Below, one piece after another: positions 7,724 to 16,115 of a DNA stretch of 63,371 bases. The DNA is taken from the NCBI RefSeq assembly GCF_001476905.1, contig NZ_LDTE01000067.1, forward strand, positions 1 through 63,371, written 5' to 3'. Made by a program: the position numbers and the translations under genes. Positions within the stretch are counted from its first letter, which is position 1; the number at the start of each line of letters is the position of its first letter. This stretch comes from Sphingomonas sanguinis (GTDB lineage: Bacteria; Pseudomonadota; Alphaproteobacteria; Sphingomonadales; Sphingomonadaceae). The notes under the pieces are model-generated. The model saw only the letters and a list, made by a program, of their open reading frames with translations. It searched no databases and was not told the origin of the DNA.

Positions 7724-9241
7724 ATGTCCCAAACCGTGCCGCCACCGCGCGCGGGCGCGGCCCTGTTGCTGTCCGCCTTCGTCGTCGCGACCTGCGGCCT
7801 GGTCTATGAACTGCTGGCAGGAACGCTGGCCAGCTATCTGCTGGGCGACAGCGTCACGCAATTCTCGACCGTGATCGGCACCTATCTGTTCGCCATGGGC
7901 ATCGGATCGTGGTGCTCGCGCTATGTCCGACGCGACGAGCTGGCGGTGTTCGTCCGGGTCGAGATACTGGTCGCGGTGATCGGCGGCTGCTCGGCGGCGC
8001 TGTTGTTCCTGCTGTTCGACCGGGTGGCCGATTTCCGCCTGCCGCTTTACGGCATCGTGCTGGCGATCGGCACGTTGGTGGGCCTGGAAATCCCGCTGCT
8101 GATGCGCATCCTGAAGGACCGGCTGGAGTTCGGCGATCTCGTCTCGCGCGTGCTGACCTTCGACTATATCGGCGCGCTGGCGGCCTCTTTGCTGTTTCCG
8201 CTGCTGCTGGTGCCGAAGCTGGGGCTGATCCGCACGGGCTTCCTGTTCGGGCTGTTCAACGTCGCGGTCGCCATCGCGCTGATCCTGCGGCTACCGGGGC
8301 GACGGCTTCGCGGCGAGCTGGCGGTGGCCATCGCCGTCGCGTTCGGCCTGCTGGCCGGTTTCCTCTGGTCGGAGCGGTTGCAGCGGACGGCCGAGATCGC
8401 CGCCTATGGCGATCCCATCGTCTATGCCGCCTCCACCCCCTATCAACGGATCGTCATCACCAAGCGGCGCGACGATCTGCGCCTGTTCCTGAGCGGAAAC
8501 CTGCAATTCTCGTCCCGCGACGAATATCGCTATCACGAGGCGCTGGTCCATCCCGCGCTGAGCCGAGTGGCGGCCTTGCGTGACGTGCTGGTGCTGGGCG
8601 GCGGCGATGGGCTGGCGGTGCGCGAGATCCTGAAATATCCCGGCGTCCGGTCGGTGACGCTGGTCGACCTGGACCCCGCCATGACCGCGCTGTTCCGCAA
8701 CAGCGCCATGCTGTCGGCGCTCAACGCCCATGCCTTTTCCTCGCCAAAGGTGCATGTCGTCAATGCCGACGCCTTTCGCTGGCTGCGCGACAATCGGCGG
8801 CGTTTTGATGCGGCGATCGTCGATTTTCCCGATCCGACCAATTTCTCGCTGGGCAAGCTCTACACGGTCAGCCTCTATCGTGAGCTGGCGCGCGCGCTGA
8901 GCCCCGGTGCGGTGGTGAGCGTGCAGAGCACCTCGCCCCTCGTCGCGCCCCAGGCCTTCTGGACGGTGGCGACGACCATGGAGGCGGCGGGCTTCGCGAC
9001 GCGCGGCTATCACGTCTATGTGCCGAGCTTTGGCGAATGGGGTTTCGTGCTGGCGGGCTTGGGCGCGCTTCCGGCGGCGGGGCCGCTGCCCGCGGGCCTG
9101 CGCTTCCTCGACCCGACGACCGAGCGGCTCGCCTTCGCCTTTCCGCGCGACATGGCGCGGCGGCCGGTCAGCGTGAACCGGCTGGACAATCAGGTGCTGG
9201 TCCGCCGATTCGAGGAAGAATGGGCGAAGGTCGAGGGATGA
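7724..9241 (+). CDS. speE: Spermidine/spermine synthase domain fused to a polytopic membrane domain
   Basis: A 505-residue protein. The first 215 or so residues hold about six to seven membrane helices (for example LLLSAFVVATCGLVYELLAG and LAASLLFPLLLVP). From about 225 it becomes a polyamine aminopropyltransferase domain: DPIVYAASTPYQRIVITK, the SAM-binding LVLGGGDGLAVREIL near residue 290, and the DFPDPTNFSLGKLY catalytic-loop region. SpeE enzymes transfer an aminopropyl group from decarboxylated SAM to an amine acceptor. The cluster also contains speD, which supplies that donor. The membrane fusion tethers synthesis to the inner membrane. Substrate (putrescine or another amine) cannot be told from the sequence. 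The stop overlaps the next ATG (ATGA). Confidence 0.85.
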   Translation: MSQTVPPPRAGAALLLSAFVVATCGLVYELLAGTLASYLLGDSVTQFSTVIGTYLFAMGIGSWCSRYVRRDELAVFVRVEILVAVIGGCSAALLFLLFDRVADFRLPLYGIVLAIGTLVGLEIPLLMRILKDRLEFGDLVSRVLTFDYIGALAASLLFPLLLVPKLGLIRTGFLFGLFNVAVAIALILRLPGRRLRGELAVAIAVAFGLLAGFLWSERLQRTAEIAAYGDPIVYAASTPYQRIVITKRRDDLRLFLSGNLQFSSRDEYRYHEALVHPALSRVAALRDVLVLGGGDGLAVREILKYPGVRSVTLVDLDPAMTALFRNSAMLSALNAHAFSSPKVHVVNADAFRWLRDNRRRFDAAIVDFPDPTNFSLGKLYTVSLYRELARALSPGAVVSVQSTSPLVAPQAFWTVATTMEAAGFATRGYHVYVPSFGEWGFVLAGLGALPAAGPLPAGLRFLDPTTERLAFAFPRDMARRPVSVNRLDNQVLVRRFEEEWAKVEG

Positions 9242-10815
9242 GGCTGACCCGCCGTACGCTGATCGCCGGGGCGGCCGTCGCCGGGTTGCTCGACGGATGC
9301 GCGCATCCGGCCATGGCGGGGGAGCTGGGCGGGGCCGATCTGGCGCGCGGCCACCGACTGCGCGACGGTGGCTTTCCCGAACCCTCCAGCGAGCTGCATA
9401 CCGATATCGCGATCATCGGCGGCGGCATCGCCGGGCTGTCGGCGGCCTGGACGCTGGCCGACGCGGGAGTCGCGTTTCGCCTGCTCGAATTGGAGGACGA
9501 AACCGGCGGCAATGCCCGTGGCGGGCGCAATAGCGTCTCCGCCTATCCGCTGGGCGCGCATTACCTGCCCATTCCCAACCCGGAAGCGACGCGCGTCATC
9601 GCGCTGCTGGAGCGGCTGGGGATCATCACCGGCTGGCAGGATGGCAAACCGGTCTTCGACCCCTATCAAGTCGTCTCCGCGCCCGAGGAACGGCTGCTGC
9701 GGCTGGGCCGCTGGCACGAGGGACTGGTGCCCGGCACCGCGCTCAGCCCCGAGGACCGCCACGACATCACCGCCTTCTTCGCCGCGATGAAGGTGTTTCG
9801 CGACCGTCGCGACGATGGCAGGCCCGCCTTCGCCATACCCATGGCGCTGAGTTCGACCGCTGCCGACCTGAAGGCACTCGACCGGATCAGCATGACCCAG
9901 TGGCTGGACCGGCAGGGATGGCGCTCGCGCGTGTTGCGCGATCATGTCCGCTATGCCTGTCGCGACGATTACGGCACCGAGCCCGATCAGGTCTCGGCTT
10001 GGGCGGGCATTCATTATTTCGCCAGCCGGCGTGGGACCGCCGCCAATGTCGATGGCGACCTGGTGCTGACCTGGCCAGAGGGGAATGCGCATCTGGCCCG
10101 CGCTATGGCGGCGCGTGTGCGCGGGTCGATCGAGACCGGGCGGATCGTCTGGCGGGTGGAGCGTCAAGGCGACGGGGTGGTGGTCGACAGCCATGACGTG
10201 GCCAGCGGCCGCACAACCCGGCTGCACGCCCGCGCCGCGATCCTGGCGACGCCGCGCTTCGTTACGGCCCGGCTGGTGAAGGACGTGGATGCGACCGGCT
10301 TTCGCTATGCGCCGTGGATCGTCGCCAATGTGACCGTCGATCGGCCGCCGGAAGGTCCGGGTTTCGACCTGGCCTGGGACAATGTGTCGGCGACCAGCGA
10401 GTCGCTCGGCTATGTCGTCGCGACGCATCAGTCCTTGGCGACGGCCCCCGGCGCGACCGTGCTGACCTGGTACATGCCCTTGTCACGCATGGCCCCCGCC
10501 TCCGCCCGCAGGCTGATGCTCGAACGGCCGCTCGCCGCGTGGCAGGACATCGTGCGGGACGACCTGCTGGCGACCAATCCCGATCTGGCCGGCGCGATCC
10601 GGCGGATCGATGTCTGGCGCTGGGGCCATGCGATGATCCGACCCGAACCCGGCTTCATCTGGGGCGAGGCGCGTCGCCACGCCGCCCGGCCGCAGCCGCC
10701 CCTGTTCTTCGCCCATTCCGACCTGAGTGGCTTCTCGATCTTCGAGGAAGCCCATCACCACGGCGCGGAAGCGGCCGAGCAGGCACTCGCATCGATCCGG
10801 GGTGGCCGGGCATGA
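9238..10815 (+). CDS. Tat-type exported FAD amine oxidase-like protein
   Basis: Encodes 525 residues. The N-terminus MRLTRRTLIAGAAVAGLLDG carries a twin-arginine motif, a hydrophobic core and a lipobox-like LDGC, so it may be a folded, lipid-anchored periplasmic enzyme. The dinucleotide-binding motif IIGGGIAGLSAAW lies at about 56, followed by the acidic end of strand 2 (LLELEDETGGNA). This is the FAD-dependent amine oxidase/phytoene desaturase architecture. Lying between speE and speD, a polyamine is the natural substrate guess, but this is inference. The start overlaps the speE stop (ATGA) and its stop overlaps the speD start. Confidence 0.8.
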   Translation: MRLTRRTLIAGAAVAGLLDGCAHPAMAGELGGADLARGHRLRDGGFPEPSSELHTDIAIIGGGIAGLSAAWTLADAGVAFRLLELEDETGGNARGGRNSVSAYPLGAHYLPIPNPEATRVIALLERLGIITGWQDGKPVFDPYQVVSAPEERLLRLGRWHEGLVPGTALSPEDRHDITAFFAAMKVFRDRRDDGRPAFAIPMALSSTAADLKALDRISMTQWLDRQGWRSRVLRDHVRYACRDDYGTEPDQVSAWAGIHYFASRRGTAANVDGDLVLTWPEGNAHLARAMAARVRGSIETGRIVWRVERQGDGVVVDSHDVASGRTTRLHARAAILATPRFVTARLVKDVDATGFRYAPWIVANVTVDRPPEGPGFDLAWDNVSATSESLGYVVATHQSLATAPGATVLTWYMPLSRMAPASARRLMLERPLAAWQDIVRDDLLATNPDLAGAIRRIDVWRWGHAMIRPEPGFIWGEARRHAARPQPPLFFAHSDLSGFSIFEEAHHHGAEAAEQALASIRGGRA

Positions 10816-11153
10816 ACCAGGCGGGCACGCACCTGATCGCCGACCTCTATGGCTGTCGGGGCCTGGACGACATGGCGCTGATCGAGGACACGCTGCGCGC
10901 CGCCGTCCGCGCGATCGGCGCGACGTTGATCGGACTGCATCTCCACCCCTTTGGCGAGGGACAAGGGATTACCGGCGTCGCGATGCTGGCGGAATCGCAT
11001 ATGACGATCCATTCCTGGCCGGAGACCGGCTATGCGGCGATCGACATCTTCGTCTGTGGCCAGGGTCACGACCTGGACCGGGGCATCGCGCTGATCGCCG
11101 ACGCGCTGGGGGCCGATCGGGAGGTCCTCACCCGCATCCAGCGCGGCGCTTAA
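10812..11153 (+). CDS. speD: S-adenosylmethionine decarboxylase proenzyme
   Basis: A 113-residue protein of the short bacterial SpeD class. The sequence LAESHMTIHSWPE contains the Glu-Ser self-cleavage site that makes the pyruvoyl cofactor, and the conserved His/Trp/Pro/Glu around the active site are present. FVCG gives the conserved catalytic Cys. The product decarboxylates SAM to give the aminopropyl donor used by the membrane-fused SpeE two genes upstream. It starts in an ATGA overlap and is the last gene of the cluster. Its TAA lies in a 4-bp tail-to-tail overlap with the ROK regulator gene. Confidence 0.92.
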   Translation: MNQAGTHLIADLYGCRGLDDMALIEDTLRAAVRAIGATLIGLHLHPFGEGQGITGVAMLAESHMTIHSWPETGYAAIDIFVCGQGHDLDRGIALIADALGADREVLTRIQRGA

Positions 11154-12283
11154 TCGACGGCGACCGAGAAGCTCTCCGCAATGCCCGCGCTCGCCAGGAT
11201 GGGGAGGAGCGCGGCGCCCAGCACCGTTGCCTTCTCTCCGATCGCCGACGCCCGGATCGCCGGGCGACCCAGCTCGTCATACCAGGGCCGGTCGGACAGC
11301 AGCAACGCCAGTTGCTCGCGGATCGGCTGGGGCAAGGGGCCGGAGAGGATGATCTCGCCCGGATCGAACCAAGCCAGCGCGTTACTGATGACCGGATCAA
11401 GCTGAGCCGCCGCGCGCCGGGTCCAGCTCGCCACCGTTTCGTTATCAGCGGCGATCAGTGGGGCGACGTCGTCCGCCGAGCGCACCTCATGCCCGGCCGC
11501 GCGCAGGCATCGCAGCAGATCGACGGTGCTGGGACGGGGACGGTCGCCCGGGAAGAGCAGTCCGATCTCGCCGACATTGCCATGCTGTCCCTTGGCGAGC
11601 CGCCCATTCTCGATCACGCCCGCACCGATGCCATGGCCGAACAGGATGACCAGTGCCGAGCGGCACCGCTGCGCGACCCCGGCCAGATAGAAATCGGCCA
11701 GGGCGGCGGCATTGGCGTCGTTCTCGATCCACACCGGCAGCGCCAGCGCATCGCCGATTACCGCCTGCAAATCGATGTCCCGCCAGGTCGGCAGATTGGG
11801 CACGGTCAGCCAATGGCGGCGATCGGTCACCGCCTTGGGCCCCGGCACGCCGACGCCGCACCCGATCAGCCGCCGCCCGAGCAGGTGATGACGCTCGACC
11901 AGTTCGTGCACGATCCGCCGGACCTGCCGGGCGAAGACCTCGGGACCGGTATCCTCGAATGCCTCCCGCACTGAGGCGATCGGCGAGCCGTGAAAGTCGA
12001 CCAGCGTCACGTCGACCGCGCCGTGATGGGGTGCTGCACCGATCGCATAGCCCGCGTCGCGCGCGATCTGCAGTGGTACGGAGGGGCGGCCGCGAGCAGG
12101 CGAGCGCAGGCTTTCCGCCTCCTCGACCAGACCCATGGCCATAAGGTCGCGCGCCATCGCGGTCATCGCTGCCGGGCTGAACCCCAGGTTGCGCGCCAGG
12201 TCCAGGCGCGACGCCGCGCCCTTGACCCATAGCGAGTGCACGACGCGCTGCTGCGCCCGGTCAAGTTGGAAATTCGTCCTCAC
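11150..12283 (-). CDS. ROK-family transcriptional regulator
   Basis: Encodes 377 residues from a GTG at 12283. Residues about 8-60 form a winged helix-turn-helix (SRLDLARNLGFSPAAMTAMA). The rest is a ROK (repressor/ORF/kinase) sugar-binding domain with GCGVGVPGPKAV and the active-site-like ENDANAAALADFY. The usual ROK zinc motif (a His followed by CxCGxxGC) is absent: the matching segment reads GEIGLLFPGDRPRPS. The inducer is probably a sugar or sugar-like ligand. The gene is divergent from a TonB-receptor operon, and a Mlc/NagC-like box lies between them, so it probably represses that operon. Confidence 0.85.
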   Translation of the reverse strand: MRTNFQLDRAQQRVVHSLWVKGAASRLDLARNLGFSPAAMTAMARDLMAMGLVEEAESLRSPARGRPSVPLQIARDAGYAIGAAPHHGAVDVTLVDFHGSPIASVREAFEDTGPEVFARQVRRIVHELVERHHLLGRRLIGCGVGVPGPKAVTDRRHWLTVPNLPTWRDIDLQAVIGDALALPVWIENDANAAALADFYLAGVAQRCRSALVILFGHGIGAGVIENGRLAKGQHGNVGEIGLLFPGDRPRPSTVDLLRCLRAAGHEVRSADDVAPLIAADNETVASWTRRAAAQLDPVISNALAWFDPGEIILSGPLPQPIREQLALLLSDRPWYDELGRPAIRASAIGEKATVLGAALLPILASAGIAESFSVAVD

Positions 12284-12315
12284 GGGCCAGCGCCTATCGG
12301 CTGTTCGCGACGCTT

Positions 12316-12337
12316 TTATTTATTTTTGCATAAATAA
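12316..12337. promoter_or_regulatory. Mlc/NagC-type operator for the ROK regulator
   Basis: TTATTTA and TAAATAA form a perfect 7-bp inverted repeat with an 8-bp spacer. Its 22-bp layout matches the TTATTT-N10-AAATAA boxes bound by ROK repressors NagC and Mlc in enterobacteria. It lies 33 bp from the ROK start and 55 bp before the TonB-receptor start, and stands out as AT-rich in this genome. Confidence 0.7.
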
Positions 12338-12392
12338 TAAAATTCGTCACAAAGCGCAGCGAAAGGCCCGCCATCTCATCCGGGGGCTTTCC

Positions 12393-14909
12393 ATGACCAA
12401 GCAGCATCTTCTGACCACCGCAGGCCTTGTCGCGCTCAGCGCTCTGGCCGCCACGCCCGTCCAGGCGCAACAGGCGCCCCAGGCCTCGGCCGCCACTACC
12501 GCCGAAACCGGCGACACGCCCGCCGAGCAAAGCGGCGACATCGTCGTCACCGGCTCGGCCCGTGCCGAGCGTCGCTTCGACGTCGCCTATGCCGTCAACA
12601 GCCTGTCCCAGACCGACATCCAGAAGATCGCGCCGCTCAACACCGCCGACCTCTTGGGCAACGTGCCGGGCATCCAGGTTGAGGCGACCGGCGGCGAGGT
12701 GCAGAACATCACCCGCGTGCGCGGCATTCCGACCGATCGCGGTTATCTGTATTTCCAGCAGGACGGCCTGCCGCTCTATCAGGAAATCGACGGCTTCTTC
12801 TTCAATGCCGGCGAAGGCATGAACCGCTACGACCTGATGACCGAGCGGATGGAAGTGGTGCGCGGCGGCCCGGCACCCATCTACGCCAGCGACGCCGCCG
12901 CCATCGTCAACAACATCACTGTCACCGGCACCGCCACTACGCGCGGCCGTGCGCAGCTGACGCTGGGTGATACCGGCCTCTATCGCTTCGACACCTATCA
13001 GGCCGGGCCGCTGGGCGAGAACACCTATTATGCAGTCGGCGGCTTCGTCCGTTATCATGACGGCTATCGCGACAACGGCTTCCCCAATGATCGCGGCGGC
13101 CAGATTCGCGCGAACATCAAGCACGACTTCTCCAACGGCTTCTTCAAGCTGAGCGCGCAGTTCGTCGACGACCACAATGTCTTCTACCTGCCGATCCCGA
13201 CCAACGACCCGCGCAACCCGTCGGTCTCGCTCAACCCCTATATCGACTATTTCACGGGCACGATGAACTCGCCCGCGCTGCGCAACGTGGCGATCACCTT
13301 CCAGAATGCGGGCGGTGGGCTGACCACGCTGCACCGCGATCTCGCCAATGGCCGCTATATCCGCTTCGGCAACCTCGCCTTTACCTATCAGGCGGAGTTC
13401 GACGACTGGACCGTCTCGCTGAAGTCGGGCGCGACCATCGGCAAGAACAGCTTCGACGCCTTTTACTCGACGACCAATCCGGCCGACGGCAACACTTTCG
13501 CCGCCAGCTATCTGAACGCCGCGCGTACCGCCTTCGGACCGTCGGTCACGCAGATGGGCTATGCCATTGCCGGCACGAATGGCGCGACCACCTACGATCC
13601 GTACGGCGCGTCGGGCCTGGTCATGTCGGGCCAGTATCGTGCGGTCGAATCGAATTTCTACTCGGGCCAGGCCGACTTGAGCGTCACGCGCCAGTTCGAC
13701 ACGCCCATCGGCCGTCACGACGTGAAGGCGGGGCTGTACGGTTCGCTCTGGGGCCAGAGCGTCCTCCAGGCCTATCAGGATTATCTGATCGAGGTGCGCG
13801 GCAAGCCCCGGACGCTGGACCTCTTCGCCTATAACGCGAACGGCGCGATCGTCGGCAGCGTGACGCAGAACGGTGTCCTGCGCGACACGACCACGCTCAA
13901 TCGCGGCAATGTCGATGCACGGATGGCCGCCATCTATGCCAACGATACCTGGGACGTGACCGACCGGCTGCGCGTCGATGCGGGTATCCGCCACGAATGG
14001 TATGGCTATGCGGGATATGCGGCGTTGACCACGAGCGCCAATCTGGGTGACCCGACGACGCTGGCCGACAACAACACCCGCGCCTTCACCGGCTCGGCGA
14101 TCCGCAACCGCTACACGCCGCAGGCGACCAACTGGACCGCGGGTGTCAATTACGACCTGACGCGTCATTTCGGTGCCTATGCCCGCATCTCGCAGCTGGA
14201 AATCCCGACCAGCTCGACCACGGTGCTCAGCACCGCGCCGGTCGCCATCGCGTCCAAGGCGCGGCAATATGAGGTCGGTTTGAAGGCGGTGTCGGGCGGT
14301 TCGTACCTGTACCTGACCGGCTTCTACACCAAGTTCGATCCGCTCAACGCCAGCTTCACCGCCTATAACCCGGTGACCGGCCGCAACGACCAGCCGGTGA
14401 CCTTCATCGGCACGGCCGTGACCAAGGGGATCGAGGCGGACGGCCGTCTGGCCTTCGGCCGCACCTTCTCGCTCGCCGGGTCGGTCACGGTCGGCGATCC
14501 GCAGTACAAGAACCTGGTCAACAATGTCGGCGCGGACCCCAGCGCGGTGAACGGCAAGCAGATCATTCGTGAGCCCAAGCTGTATGGCCATGTCCGTCCG
14601 ACCGTCGATTTCGACATCGGCACGACCCACGTCTCGCTCTACGGCAGCTATGAATATACCAGCCAGCGCTACACCGACTTCTTCAACCAGACCGCCCTGC
14701 CCGCCTTTGGCAGCTTCGGCGCGGGCGTGATGGTGACGAACGGGCCGTGGCTGGTGCAGGTGGTCGCTGACAATCTGACCAACGCGCACGGCCTGACCGA
14801 GGGCAATACCCGCACCGACTCGCTGACCGGTCAGGGCAACGCCACCGCCATCTATGGCCGCCCCGTCTTTGGTCGCAACGTCCGCCTGGTCGTGAGCCGC
14901 TCGTGGTGA
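12393..14909 (+). CDS. TonB-dependent outer-membrane receptor
   Basis: An 838-residue precursor from the ATG at 12393, with signal peptide MTKQHLLTTAGLVALSALAA ending near VQAQ. A TonB-box-like DIVVTGSAR lies near residue 55. A plug domain follows (LNTADLLGNVPGIQVEATGG, MEVVRGGPAPIYASDAAA) and then a roughly 22-strand barrel ending in NVRLVVSRSW. It imports a scarce or bulky ligand using the proton motive force. Control by a ROK protein suggests a carbohydrate-type ligand. The downstream PI-PLC-like and YdcF genes form one transcription unit with it, and the PI-PLC start lies inside its last codons. Confidence 0.88.
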   Translation: MTKQHLLTTAGLVALSALAATPVQAQQAPQASAATTAETGDTPAEQSGDIVVTGSARAERRFDVAYAVNSLSQTDIQKIAPLNTADLLGNVPGIQVEATGGEVQNITRVRGIPTDRGYLYFQQDGLPLYQEIDGFFFNAGEGMNRYDLMTERMEVVRGGPAPIYASDAAAIVNNITVTGTATTRGRAQLTLGDTGLYRFDTYQAGPLGENTYYAVGGFVRYHDGYRDNGFPNDRGGQIRANIKHDFSNGFFKLSAQFVDDHNVFYLPIPTNDPRNPSVSLNPYIDYFTGTMNSPALRNVAITFQNAGGGLTTLHRDLANGRYIRFGNLAFTYQAEFDDWTVSLKSGATIGKNSFDAFYSTTNPADGNTFAASYLNAARTAFGPSVTQMGYAIAGTNGATTYDPYGASGLVMSGQYRAVESNFYSGQADLSVTRQFDTPIGRHDVKAGLYGSLWGQSVLQAYQDYLIEVRGKPRTLDLFAYNANGAIVGSVTQNGVLRDTTTLNRGNVDARMAAIYANDTWDVTDRLRVDAGIRHEWYGYAGYAALTTSANLGDPTTLADNNTRAFTGSAIRNRYTPQATNWTAGVNYDLTRHFGAYARISQLEIPTSSTTVLSTAPVAIASKARQYEVGLKAVSGGSYLYLTGFYTKFDPLNASFTAYNPVTGRNDQPVTFIGTAVTKGIEADGRLAFGRTFSLAGSVTVGDPQYKNLVNNVGADPSAVNGKQIIREPKLYGHVRPTVDFDIGTTHVSLYGSYEYTSQRYTDFFNQTALPAFGSFGAGVMVTNGPWLVQVVADNLTNAHGLTEGNTRTDSLTGQGNATAIYGRPVFGRNVRLVVSRSW

Positions 14910-16099
14910 CGGGACGCCTGATCCTCGCCGTCGGTGCCATGGCACTGGCGGCGGTAGCCATGGCCCAGTCCGCCCCGCGCCCGGCCGACGAGACTTTAAA
15001 GCTGAACCAGATCCAGGTCGTCGGCACGCACAACAGCTACGCCTTGCCCGCCGACCCGCGCGTGATGGCGATGATGGCACCGCGCATTCGGGCTCGGTTC
15101 ACGCACCCCCCCGCCAGTCTCTCGCCCGAGCAGCGCGCCGCGCTGGCCGACGAGCATCCCGGCGGCCTCGCCGATCCGATGGACGCTTTCGGCTATATCC
15201 AGATGCCGCTGGAGGCTCAGCTGGCGAGCGGCGTGCGCAGCGTCGAGCTCGACCTGCAACCCGACCCCAAGGGCGGCCTCTATGCTGACCCAGCACCCTA
15301 TCGCGCCCTCGCCGCACGTGGCGAGAAGGACCTGAAAACCATCGATCGCGACGCATTGCGCGAGCCGGGGCTGAAGGTGTTCCACGTCGCCGATCTCGAC
15401 TTTCGCAGCCAGTGCCCGACCTTCCGCTCCTGCCTGACGCTGCTGCGCCAATGGTCGGATGCGACGCCGGGGCACAGCCCGGTCTTCGTGCTGCTCGAGC
15501 CCAAGCTCAGCGGCGCGGGCGAGCGCAGCGTCGCGCCTTTCGACGCCGACGCCTTTGCCGAAGTCGACCGCTCGATCGCCGAGATCATCGGGCGCGACCG
15601 GGTGGTGACGCCCGACGACGTGCGTGGGACAATGCCGACGCTGGAAGCCGCCGTGCTGGCCAAGCGCTGGCCCACCCTGGCGCAGGCGCGTGGCAAGTTC
15701 TTGTTCCTGTTCCTGGTGCCGGGAATGAACTTCGCCGCCTTCGCCCCCTATCTCGACGGGCATCGCTCGCTGGAGGGGCGCATGGCCTTTGTGCAGGGCA
15801 AGCCGGGCATGGCGCACACCGCCTTCCTGCTCTTCGACAATGCCCTCACCCGCCAGGCCGATATCCGCGCCGCCGTCGCCAAGGGCTATTTGGTGCGCAC
15901 CCGCGCCGATATCGACACAGCCGATGCCCGGCGCAACGATCCTGCCCGGCGCGAAGCGGCGCTGGCCTCTGGCGCGCAGATCGTGTCTACGGACTATTTG
16001 ACGACGCCCAATGTTCATGGGACCGACTATCATCTCGCGCCCTTTGCCGGCGGGTGGCGGTGCGATGCCGTGACCAGCCCTTGCCCCGTGTCACGCTGA
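14903..16099 (+). CDS. Ca2+-dependent phosphoinositide phospholipase C-like exported enzyme
   Basis: 398 residues from a GTG at 14903 (the adjacent GTG at 14906 is an alternative), overlapping the receptor stop. A signal peptide ends near AMAQ. The protein has the PLC-like TIM-barrel hallmarks: VGTHNSY with catalytic-type His43, SVELDLQPD with metal-binding acidic residues, and VFHVADLDF with a second His near 160. Such enzymes cleave phosphodiester head groups (phosphatidylinositol or related). Its likely place is the periplasm or outside the cell. Coupling with a TonB receptor suggests that the released head group or a related sugar phosphate is taken up. Confidence 0.8.
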   Translation: MVTGRLILAVGAMALAAVAMAQSAPRPADETLKLNQIQVVGTHNSYALPADPRVMAMMAPRIRARFTHPPASLSPEQRAALADEHPGGLADPMDAFGYIQMPLEAQLASGVRSVELDLQPDPKGGLYADPAPYRALAARGEKDLKTIDRDALREPGLKVFHVADLDFRSQCPTFRSCLTLLRQWSDATPGHSPVFVLLEPKLSGAGERSVAPFDADAFAEVDRSIAEIIGRDRVVTPDDVRGTMPTLEAAVLAKRWPTLAQARGKFLFLFLVPGMNFAAFAPYLDGHRSLEGRMAFVQGKPGMAHTAFLLFDNALTRQADIRAAVAKGYLVRTRADIDTADARRNDPARREAALASGAQIVSTDYLTTPNVHGTDYHLAPFAGGWRCDAVTSPCPVSR

Positions 16100-16115
16100 T
16101 ACCTCGGGAGATCGA

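Noticed and set aside
12294..15080. A 928-codon open frame on the minus strand across the TonB receptor gene
   Set aside because: It is antisense to a clear receptor with signal peptide, plug and barrel. Its translation is low-complexity Arg/Gly/Val-rich with no family pattern. Long antisense frames are expected at this GC content.
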